A stretch of 30,479 nt of DNA, taken from assembly GCA_963702535.1 (NCBI GenBank), contig CAVPDG010000009.1, forward strand, positions 1 through 30,479. The letters are read 5' to 3'. Made by a program: the position numbers and the translations under genes. Under the pieces are notes generated by a model, which was given only the letters and a program-made list of their open reading frames with translations, did not search any database and was not told the DNA's origin. Each line of letters begins with the position of its first letter. Position 1 is the first letter of the stretch. Source of the stretch: CAVPDG01 sp963702535. Its GTDB lineage: Bacteria; Chloroflexota; Anaerolineae; Anaerolineales; UBA4823. Positions 9,381 to 18,776 of this stretch are shown here, in pieces.

Positions 9381-12300
9381 ATGGCGCACATGCAACAACC
9401 TTTGCTCACGACCGGGGGGGGGCAATTCAAACTGCATTTAAACCGTCTCCTTAGCCTTCTAATCCTGCTCACCTTCATCATTCCCCTGCCGCCTGCCGCG
9501 GACGTCACCGCCGCGATAGACCCGCAAGTCACACCGCCCATCCGCAGAAACGCCCATTCCAATAGAACCCACGCCCACCGCCACGCTCGCCGCGGCGGAA
9601 GAGCCGCCCATCGCCACACCCGTCATTACCGATACCTTGCCCACCAGTGAGCCATACCCCGCGCCTCCTGGTGCGACGCCCACAGCGGTCGTCACCCTGC
9701 CGCCGCCCACGCCGACCGTCACGCCTTCCATAACCGCAACTCCTACGCCGCCGCCCATCGAGATTACGCCCATCAGCCTGGCGCTCAGCGGGGGCGATAC
9801 CCTTGCCACGCCGGGCGGCGAGTTGACCATTTCATGGCAGGTGGCAGGCTGGAGTGAGGTTGCCCAGGGCATGATCCTGGAAATGTCTGCTCCCAGCGGT
9901 CTGACTCCGCTGCTCAGCGAAGATCTGGATTACGACGCAGAGAGCAACACCGTCAGCCTGCAGACCAGGGTCAATTCCGGGGTCGTATTTTGGCAGATCG
10001 CCCCCGGCCTGCCCGGTCCATACGCCCTGACCGCCAGGCTGGTGCAAGACGGCAAGGAGATTGCCGTTCAGAAGGTCAGCGTAGAAGAAACCGGCCTCAC
10101 CCAGGTGTCGCTCGAAGGGGGCGTCGCTGCCGGGCTGAATGGGCGGGTCGCAGTCACGTTCCCCGAGAAAGCCGCTGCCGAGGCGCTGGATGTGCGCATC
10201 CACGCGCCGATCGCCGCCAACATGCCGCCCTATTCCTTGAGCGGCGAGCCCTTCGAGATAGTCGCCAGCGGGCAGTCGAGCAAAGCGGAGGTCCACCAGT
10301 TCGAACAGCCCTTGACCATCAGCGTAGTCTATACCGGCACACGCGAGCTCTCCGTCTTCTATTACGCCAATGAGAAAGAAGATTGGTTGCCTTTGCCCAC
10401 CTATTACGACCGCAAAGCCGGTCTCTTGATCGCCCAAAGCGATCACCTGTCGGTATTCGACACGGATATAAACGAATGGCAGATGGCTGAGATGCCTACG
10501 GTAGACGCCGCCCAGGTAGCCGCCCAGACCGGCGCAGCGACCTATTCCTACCCCATTTGGACGCCGCCGGGACCGGGCGGCTTGCAGCCGCAGCTCAGCC
10601 TGACCTATAACAGCCAGATTGTGGATAGCTCAGTCGGCTCACTCAACCAGGGGGGCTGGGTGGGCATGGGCTGGTCGCTGGACACCGGTTATATCGAACG
10701 CGACACGCACCAGAAACTGGATAGTTCTGCGGACGACACCTTCAACCTGGTGCTCAACGGCGTCAGCAGCCGCATCCTGCGGGATGACAGCACCCCTTCC
10801 CATTACTACCTGGCGGACGAGAATTACTGGAAGATCGAGCTGAGCGGCGACACCTGGACGGTGTGGGACAAGGAAGGCACGAAATACGTATTCGGCAAAG
10901 ACGAAGCCAGCCGGGCAACGTTTCCTCAATTCCATTGCAACCCTATCAGCGTTGACAACGTAACCTGGCGTTTTATGCTTACTGAGGTCGAAAACAAATT
11001 CAATAAAAAGCTGACCTACACCTATACCAAAAAGGATCCCAAGGCTGTTTCCAATCCGTGTGATTTGAACGCCGAGGACGAGGAGGTTGACCTTGCGATT
11101 TATCCGGCGACAATCACCTACCCTAATGACCGTTACCAGATAGAGTTCGATATTGATGACGATCTCGGAGATCCTCTGCGAGGCGATTACCACGATGTAT
11201 GGGACGAGGAGAATTACCGCGTTTTCTTCAACAAATACAGACTGAAGAAGATCTTCATTATTCACGATCCGTATGGAACTCCCACAACCGTGCGCACCTA
11301 TGAGCTCAGCTACAACGCCACCATCTTCCCCAACTACGAATGGCACATGGGCGGGCAAACTTTCTCCATCTCAAGCATCCAGGAGACCGGCTCGGACAGC
11401 TCCACGAAGCGCCCCCCAACGACTTTCAGCTACGCCGATGGCATGCACCTGACAGGCGTAGACAACGGCTACGGCGGCGGCGTGTCCTTTACCTACGAGA
11501 CAACCCCCTGGGCAGATGTAACGACATTTGACGACTATGCACATTCAGAGACCGATAAATACGCTGGTTGGAGTGGGGACAAATACTATGACGAGCAGGC
11601 GGGTTGGATTTATCTTCACGGGACAGCCACATATCAATTTCCCAATTTGCAGCCTGGCGGAATGTATCACCTACGCTTCGATCTAAGGAACACAGATACG
11701 CAATATCCGCGTGCTGGTGAGGCGAAACTACAATATAAGAATAGCAATAATGTAATTACGGTAATACCGTACGGGCCTATTACACAATCAACGACGGTCA
11801 GCAGCCAGATTACAGTCACAATTCCAATAACTGCAACGCAATTGAAGTGGGTGGTGACTGGCAACGGAAACAACAAGATCCGTATCAACCGGGCAGAACT
11901 GAGGCTGCTGCCCACCCGCTACCGCGTGACCCGCCGCACGGTCAGCGACAGCAGCATCCCCGGCGCGCCGGTCAACTCCTATTCCTACGACTACGAATAC
12001 GACGAAGCCGCCACCAACGATCCCGACCATTCAGTCGCAGTGGATGCTCAGGTTGGCGGTGTGGATGACCTATACGCCGCGCCTTATTCCCAATACCGCG
12101 GCAATGCCATGAGCCGCGAGATCGGCCCGACCGGCAGCGACGGTAACCGCCGCATCACCACCACCTGGTACCACCAGGATGACGGGTTGAAAGGTCGCGC
12201 CTCCGTCACCCTGGTCGAAAAACAGAGCTACCGGCAGCAGTTCAACACCACTTCCTGGAACGATTACAGCAGCGAGTGGGGCTACAACACCAGCCTGCCC

Positions 12301-15300
12301 GGATTCGAGCGCTTGCGCGGCGATATCGCCGCCAAGATCACGAATCCGGATAGCGATTGGGATGTCGGCCTCTACCGCAATCCCACCACCCCCAGCCTGA
12401 GCAACGGTGAAAGCCTGGTGGTGAGCTTCCTGGTGGTCAGCGACACGCTCAGCACGCAGACCGTCCTTGCGGTAGCCAGCGGGTCAGGCAGCGCCTACAA
12501 GCGCTGGGGGATCAAACAGATCGGCAATAGCCTGTACACCCACCAATGCACGGGCGGGTGGGCGCCGGGGAATTGCACCGACGCACAGGTGATCCTATCG
12601 AGCTTCGAGCGCGGGCAGTGGTACGTATTGCACCTGTCGGTGGACGACGACAAGTTCGCCTTGCGCGTCTGGAAACGGGAAGACCCATCCAACAGCGCCT
12701 ACTATGAGGAGACGCTCAGCCAGGTGGGTATGAACTGGCGTTTTCTGGAAAAGTCGTACAACGGAACCGCATGGTTGGACGAATACAGCGAAGGCAACAG
12801 CTACACGCTCTCCATCCGGGAGGATAGTGCGGCTACATTAGATCGCACGCTATACAACGAATTGGATGGCTACCTGGACCTGCGCTTTCTGTGGACGCGC
12901 ACCTTCGCCGATACCGCCATCACCTTTGAAGGCGACGGCGGCTGGGCTGGCAAGCGCACCACGTACGAGTACAACGAGAGCGAGCAGCGCCTGGCAAGCG
13001 GCAATGGACAGTACGGCAACCTTACGCGTGTGCTGGAATCCGCCTGGGATCCTGCCCAGCAAGCCTGGCGCGACTACCGCCTGAAGCGTACCATCTATTA
13101 CATGAACGTCACAGGTACCTACCTGGTAGGTCTGCCGGCTGTCGAGAAGTTTTACCCCTGTCCGGCGAACAAATTTAACGGCGCATGCTCCAGCGACTAT
13201 CCGTCTAGCCCGCCGGACAGCATGATGACCTCCGCCAGCTGGTATCTGTATGACGGGAATACCATGTTCAACGTGTACCCCGTTTCTGGCAAGCTGACCG
13301 GCGTGCGCAGCCTGGCTTATTGCGATCTGCCCGATTGTAACTCGACAACCAGGCAGCATTTCATCGACGCGGCTTATACCTATGACACTTGGGGCAACCG
13401 CATCACCCAGACGGCTTACACAAGTTATGGGAATTACAGCGCTTACGGCTTGGGGGATCTGCATACCACCCAGACCTGTTTTGGCGGGGGAGGACTTAGC
13501 GGCTGCAACGACAACTCGTACCGCACCTACCCGGTCTGGGAGAAGAACGTTCTCAATCATAGCACCTCATGGACTTACGATAAGAACCACGGCATCCCAC
13601 TCAGCCAGGATGGTCCAAATGCTGCTGACACCATCACTGCAACCTACGATACGTTCGGTCGCCTGCTGACCGTCCGCCGCCCGGGTAACGAGAGCGGCAC
13701 GCCCACCATCTCGATAGCCTACAACGACGACGATGCCGCTGGGGGCATCACCCTGCCTTTCTACACCCAGGCGGAGCAACTGGTCCAAGGCAGCAACAAG
13801 CTCATCGTGCGCAAGTTCTCCAACGGCTTGGGACAGTTGATCCAGACGCAGACCGCCGGTGCGATCGTCAATGGCAGCGCTCGCGATATCCTCGTGGATT
13901 CGACCTATGACGCCTACGGCAACGTCTATACCAGGTCCATACCCTACGATGTCGTCACAGGCAGCGGTTACCGCACGCCTGCGACCCAGCCGAAGACTAC
14001 CACGGTCTATGACATTCTGAGTCGACCGCTGTCCGTCACTGCCCCAGACAACACCCTCACCGCGCGTTATACTTACCTGGACCTGGAGACGCAGGTGAAA
14101 GACGCCAAAGACCATGTCACCCGCAACGTGGTGGATGTCTGGGGGCGCACGGTCGAAGTGCATGCTCCATTAGATCCCTGGACGAGGTATATCTATAACG
14201 CCTCCGACCAGTTGACGACCGTGCAGATGCGGAGCGGCGCTGGCGACGGTACATGGCAGATGGAAACTACCCTGGGCTACGACCTGGCCGGTCGCAAGAT
14301 TAGTATGGTCGATCCGGATATGGGTAGCTGGAGCTACACCTATTCTGCTCTGGGCAACCTGTCGACGCAGACCGACGCGCGTGGCTGCACTACCACGCTG
14401 GGTTACGACGAGCTCAACCGATTAACAACCAAGACCTACACCGGTCCCGGCACCTGCGATTCCACCTCGGATGTGAGTTATACTTACGACCAGGGAACAT
14501 ATGGTATCGGGCAGCGCACGCGCATGGATTATGGCACGGGTTTCTATACAACCTGGACGTATGATGCCCGCGGGCGCATGACCCAGGAGAGCAAATCCAT
14601 CAGCGGCTCGGGTATCTTTGTTACCCAATCCACCTACAACAGCGCCGACCTGCCGCTCACCATGCGCTACCCGGCGGATGCCAGCGGCAACCTGGGAGAG
14701 ACGGTCACGTATGCATATCATCCGCAGATGCTGCTAAACAGCGTCATCGGCAGCGACACCTACGTCAAAGGCACCCGATACGACGCCCTTGGCAGAGTGG
14801 ATGTGCGCGAGTTAGGGTTGAGCCTGGGCAGCCCGATCTTGAAGACCGACTACGATTACTTCCCCTGGACCAGCCAGGGACAGGGCGGGCGCTTGCAGTA
14901 TCTCAAGACCGGCACGCCATTATATCCTGCCAACCTTCAATCCTTCGAGTACAACTACGACGCCGTCAGAAACGTGAACTGGATCAAGGATTACAACACC
15001 CTTCCAGGCCTCACCCAGACGCAGACCTTTCATTATGACAACCTGGACCGCCTGGTTGACGCTGTCGCTTACGGCGGCTCCGGCGGTACGTATTCAGTGG
15101 AGTATTACAACTACAGAACGGATACCGGCGCCATGGGGAGCAAAGCTGGTACGGATTATCAATATAATGATGCCAGTCACAAACACGCCGTCACCCACCT
15201 CAACATCGGCGGGCAATGGGTACAGAAATACTGGTACGACGCCAACGGCAATATGATCAGGCGCATCGTGGGGGCAACGACATATGACCTGACCTATGAC

Positions 15301-16605
15301 GCCGAAAACCGCCTGATCTCGGTGAGCGGGGGCGGGTTGAGCGCCAGTTTCACCTATGATGGCGATGGTAATCGGGTAAAGGGCGTTGTCGGCAGCCTGT
15401 CGACCACCTATATCGGCAACCATTTCGAGTGGACTGGCACTACCGATACGATGAAGCGCTATTACTATGCCGGGAGCGTGCGGGTGGCGGTGAAGACCGG
15501 CGGCAGCCCGGATCAAAACCCCGTCTTGAACTGGCTGTTCGGAGACCACCTCGGCAGCACCAGCCGGGCTGCCAACGCCAATGGCACAGCCCTGACGGAT
15601 GGCGAGCTGCGCTACAAAGCCTGGGGTGAAAAGCGCTTCCCGGCTGGATCCAGCGCCGTCCCCACCACATATAGGTATACCGGGCAGCGCCAGGAAGTCC
15701 AACTGGGCGGGCTGGATGGGCTATATTTTTATGGCTCCCGCTACTACGACCCAGCTTTATCGCGTTTTATCCAACCCGACACCCTCGTGCCCAATCCCGG
15801 CGATCCACGCGCCTGGGACCGTTTCGCCTATGTCCTGAACAACCCCCTCAAGTATATTGACCCTACTGGGCATACTTCAGCTTGTGGGTTCGACTGGTCA
15901 CCTCCAGAATGCAACGACTTAGGCGGTGACAGTAATGACGGCGATTCCGAGGGAGGAACGAATGGGGATAATGGATCGTCTGGGGGAACAACCAGTGGCA
16001 GCATTGTCAATGTCATGGGGCTCCCAGCCAACGGTAATGTCACGGCAAAATTCGGTTATCTTAATACCTTCGAGGCAAATAAATACGTAGTCAAAACAGA
16101 CTGTAGTAGCGTGAAAACAAGCAATAATGAGGTTTGCCTACCGGATTTTCTCGAAGATTACGGTTTACATGCTGGGGTCGATATTCATTATCAAAATAGT
16201 GACCTCAATTTATATGCTGTTTATGATGGTGTAGTGGTGGGAACAATAGAAATTGATAGATGGGATGATAACGGAGGTAGCAAAATAATTGTCGAACACA
16301 TCTTCAATGGGGAAAAGATATACTCTGTTTACTTTCATGTTGGAGAGATATTGGTGGCGGAAGGTAATCCGGTAGGCAAAGGCAGTCTGATTGGTATTGG
16401 AAGTAAAGAGGCTGCGCATTTACACTATGAGATGAGAAAAGCCGCCGGTGTGAATATGGATGAATCTGGCAATTATTCCAGTTTCCCAACAGGGTCAGGA
16501 AGTTATTGGGCGAATTCCCTGTTTGAACTTGATACCAGGTGGGTAGATATTTCATCGAGATTTGGGGGATATTCCAAGTGGATAATCGAAGCTGGATGGA
16601 GATAG
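9381..16605 (+). CDS. Giant secreted SpvB/RHS-repeat protein with C-terminal M23 (LytM) metallopeptidase tip
   Basis: About 2,400 aa. ATG 9381 follows GGGAGGG; the start encodes a signal peptide (LNRLLSLLILLTFIIPLPPA). A frameshift near 9530-9550 joins it to the 7-kb open frame (from TTG 9637 if unjoined). Order of parts: Thr-Pro-rich linker (9555-9760); Ig-like region; SpvB-like segment (about 10530-10710: YSYPIWTPPGPGGLQPQLSL and GMGWSL); AT-rich beta-sandwich-like insert (about 11520-11915); possible LamG-like region (about 12290-12800); YD/RHS repeats (about 13370-15860: YTYDTWGNRI, YDLTYDAENRL) ending in RFAYVLNNPLKYIDPTGH. After a Gly/Asp/Ser linker comes an M23 domain with all its residues: HxxxD (His at 16168, Asp at 16180), YFH (His at 16336) and HLH (16417, 16423). 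RHS shells carry and release C-terminal toxins; M23 enzymes cut peptidoglycan cross-bridges. I infer a cell-wall-attacking polymorphic toxin. Other roles (self wall remodelling, adhesion) are possible. Confidence 0.88.
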
Positions 16606-17947
16606 TATGAATACTCATCCTCAAAACCAATACAAATTGAGAAAGATGCTAATTTGGTCATTTATATTTATAACTATGTTGAGCTCCTGTGAATTTGAGT
16701 ACCAAAAACCTACTCCTTCTTTCGGGAGCATTAACCATACCCCCGTGCTGACTGAATTAACGACAACCGCAGTTTCTGTATCAACTCAACAGCAAGCCAG
16801 CGGGATAAAAACTCCTACCCCAACGGTAGTATTAGCGAGTGCTACTCCCACTTCCACACTCATAGTGCGCACCTCTCAGCATGGTAAAAACTCTTATCTT
16901 AGTTCAATTCTTAGCGGTGTCAAAATTGTCGATGAGCCCTATCAACTTGTTTTCCTTGACTCTAACGATGAAGTTCTTTGGATGATTGAAGATCGGTATA
17001 TCGGACTTGCTTTCGATCCAAGCGGCTGTTTTCTTTTTAGCGGATGGGTCCATGATCAGTACGCTGAGGTATCAAAACTCACCCTTAAGGGTCAAGTATT
17101 AGATACCAAATCAATCTCCTATGACGAAAACCTGGAGACTGCGGGTGAAGTGTTTGGTTTTTTACCGTCGCCGACCGGGGATTTTCTGGCATACATGGTT
17201 GGGTCCGGGGAGGGAGGCAGAGGACCTGCTGATGCGGAGTTCCTGGATGTGGGCTTGATCGATTTTCGGGATAATCGTAGTTCAAAACCAGCCATGTTGA
17301 CATCGAATGGTGGAGGACCATTTTCTGGGCCGGTATGGTCATCAGACGGTCAGCACTTGGCGTTTAGCGATTTCGATGAGAATGGTATTGTACAGATTTT
17401 GGTCTATGGCATTGAGGAAGAACGTACGTACCAGCTATCGAATTTTGGTGCGGAGATGCGTAATTGGGAAATCTCTGATTTGATATGGTCTCCTGATGGC
17501 ACGAAAGTGGCCTTTTCAGCTTTTAGAAAGAAGGTGGAGCAAAATGCTGAACCCGGTATTGGAATTCTAGGAGTCGGATCGAACACCGATAGATCGCTGC
17601 TTTGGGTTTCGCCACAATCGAATAGTGGATATCATTCGCTATATTGGGAGCCGGACAGCCTACGTTTGATGGCGTTACGCAAGCCCCTTGCTGAGGATCA
17701 ACTCATTTTCTTTGATGCAGAAATAGGTGAAGAACTTGAGGTTTTGGGTCCGTTACTCTATGAAACACGAGATTCAGAACGTAAAGAAATCATCAGAAGA
17801 TTTATCTTACCCATTGGGATGGGTTATCTATATGAAACCGAGGATGGGATATTCATACCCGATCAGGGTGATATACTTCTCATGATCAATGAATTAATAT
17901 TGCCAACTCAAGGGCCGATTGATTTGAGCAAATGCCCATCCGATTGA
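15930..17947. other. AT-rich compositional island spanning the RHS tip and the lipoprotein gene
   Basis: Base composition changes inside the RHS reading frame soon after the DPxGH codons. Hand counts of 60-base rows give about 35-37% GC at 16081 and 16201 and about 43-50% at 16681 and 17401. Rows in the RHS core at 14281 and 14641 give about 57% and 72%. The low-GC stretch ends near the lipoprotein stop, before the PerR gene returns to high GC. This pattern fits horizontal exchange of a toxin tip together with its downstream partner. Confidence 0.6.
16607..17947 (+). CDS. Lipoprotein with TolB/WD40-like beta-propeller, in the immunity-gene position
   Basis: 446 aa. The N-terminus is a lipoprotein signal: basic YKLRKM, hydrophobic LIWSFIFITM, lipobox LSSC with lipidated Cys28. 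A Thr/Pro/Ser-rich stalk follows (KTPTPTVVLASATPTSTLIV), then beta-propeller-like repeats with WSSDGQHLAFS and WSPDGTKVAFS motifs (typical TolB/PD40 blades) and YWEPDSLRLMAL. ATG 16607 lies one base after the RHS stop, so the two genes are almost certainly co-transcribed and probably translationally coupled. It shares the AT-rich composition of the RHS tip. In a monoderm it would sit on the outer membrane face, where an M23 enzyme acts, so immunity or accessory function is a reasonable inference. Known M23 immunity families do not look like this to my knowledge. A plain secreted propeller protein of unrelated function remains possible. Confidence 0.75.
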   Translation: MNTHPQNQYKLRKMLIWSFIFITMLSSCEFEYQKPTPSFGSINHTPVLTELTTTAVSVSTQQQASGIKTPTPTVVLASATPTSTLIVRTSQHGKNSYLSSILSGVKIVDEPYQLVFLDSNDEVLWMIEDRYIGLAFDPSGCFLFSGWVHDQYAEVSKLTLKGQVLDTKSISYDENLETAGEVFGFLPSPTGDFLAYMVGSGEGGRGPADAEFLDVGLIDFRDNRSSKPAMLTSNGGGPFSGPVWSSDGQHLAFSDFDENGIVQILVYGIEEERTYQLSNFGAEMRNWEISDLIWSPDGTKVAFSAFRKKVEQNAEPGIGILGVGSNTDRSLLWVSPQSNSGYHSLYWEPDSLRLMALRKPLAEDQLIFFDAEIGEELEVLGPLLYETRDSERKEIIRRFILPIGMGYLYETEDGIFIPDQGDILLMINELILPTQGPIDLSKCPSD

Positions 17948-18082
17948 GTATGAGATGGCTAGTAGGGCGCGTTCGCCTCTGTGTGTTTTTGTTGTGATTT
18001 TGGACCGCTTTGTCGCCGTAGTCCACAACATAAGACCTCGTCTCCCATAATCCCCTATTGATCGAACAAGACCGCTTGGGAC

Positions 18083-18111
18083 TTGTCGCAGGATTGTATT
18101 CGTGTTACAAT
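18083..18111 (+). promoter_or_regulatory. Promoter of the PerR-type regulator gene with a weak operator-like dyad
   Basis: TTGTCG (18083-18088, four of six), a 17-base spacer and TACAAT (18106-18111, five of six, within TGTTACAAT) form a good housekeeping promoter 54 bases before ATG 18165. The AT-rich stretch at 18105-18124, overlapping the -10, resembles a PerR/Fur box only loosely (four of seven arm positions pair), so autoregulation is plausible but not shown. Confidence 0.6.
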
Positions 18112-18164
18112 CTTTATAGATAATCGTTCTCTCTTGCGAGTGAATATCACCGAGGCTACCCCGT

Positions 18165-18608
18165 ATGGCGGTTCCAGAACCCAGGCTCAATTCTCTCGTC
18201 GCTGCACTGCGCAAGCGCGGCTGCCGCATCACTCCCCAGCGCATGGCCATCCTGCGCATCTTCGCCGAAAGCGACGGGCACCCCTCCGTGGAGCAGGTCT
18301 ACGATCGTTTGCACGCCGAATTCCCCATGACCAGCCTGGCGACCGTCTATAAGACCGTGGCGCTGCTCAAGGAAGAAGGGCAGATCTTGGAGCTCGGCTT
18401 TGCCGGCGGCGGCAGCCGCTACGACGGTCGCAAGCCCTACCCGCACCCCCACCTGGTGTGCCTCCACTGCCAGCGCATCCTCGATCCCGACCTCGGTCTG
18501 CTCGCCGACCTCTCGCAAGAGCTCTCCCAACGTTATGGCTACCACATCGTCAGCCACCGCCTCGACTTTTACGGCGTCTGCCCCGAATGCCAGGCTGTTA
18601 GGCGTTAA
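18165..18608 (+). CDS. perR: Fur family transcriptional regulator, PerR type
   Basis: 147 aa, the normal size of the family. It has a winged helix (RGCRITPQRMAILRIFA to SLATVYKTVALL) and a C-terminal dimerisation/metal domain. Structural zinc Cys pairs are Cys99/Cys102 (CLHC) and Cys139/Cys142 (CPEC). Regulatory metal ligands align with Bacillus PerR: His39, Asp87, His94, His96 and Asp107. Asp at this last position, rather than Glu, is a known marker of peroxide-sensing PerR against iron-sensing Fur. PerR represses peroxide-defence genes until metal-catalysed His oxidation releases it. The catalase-peroxidase gene directly downstream supports this job. GAGG lies nine bases before ATG 18165. 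Symbol assigned by motif and context; a Fur role is the alternative. Confidence 0.82.
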   Translation: MAVPEPRLNSLVAALRKRGCRITPQRMAILRIFAESDGHPSVEQVYDRLHAEFPMTSLATVYKTVALLKEEGQILELGFAGGGSRYDGRKPYPHPHLVCLHCQRILDPDLGLLADLSQELSQRYGYHIVSHRLDFYGVCPECQAVRR

Positions 18609-18776
18609 AGGAGGTGAGCCGGTCTCGAAGACCCAGTGATAACTCGCCACCATCCGCCAAGCACGCCGTTGCGAGCCTCACTACCCAAATCCGATGCGGC
18701 GAACCAGTTGTTAGCCTCGTCAGAGGGGGTTCGCCAGCCACGCAAACCGATGTTCAACCAATGAAGGAGTAATATG

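Noticed and set aside
17948..18082. Gap between the lipoprotein and PerR genes checked for a small immunity gene or attachment site
   Set aside because: No open frame with a ribosome binding site and no direct repeats were seen; only the PerR promoter lies just beyond.
18609..18776. Gap between the PerR gene and katG searched for a PerR box or RNA element
   Set aside because: Only a 5-bp hairpin (GGTCT-CGA-AGACC) and the katG ribosome binding site are visible; no AT-rich palindrome or riboswitch-like structure.
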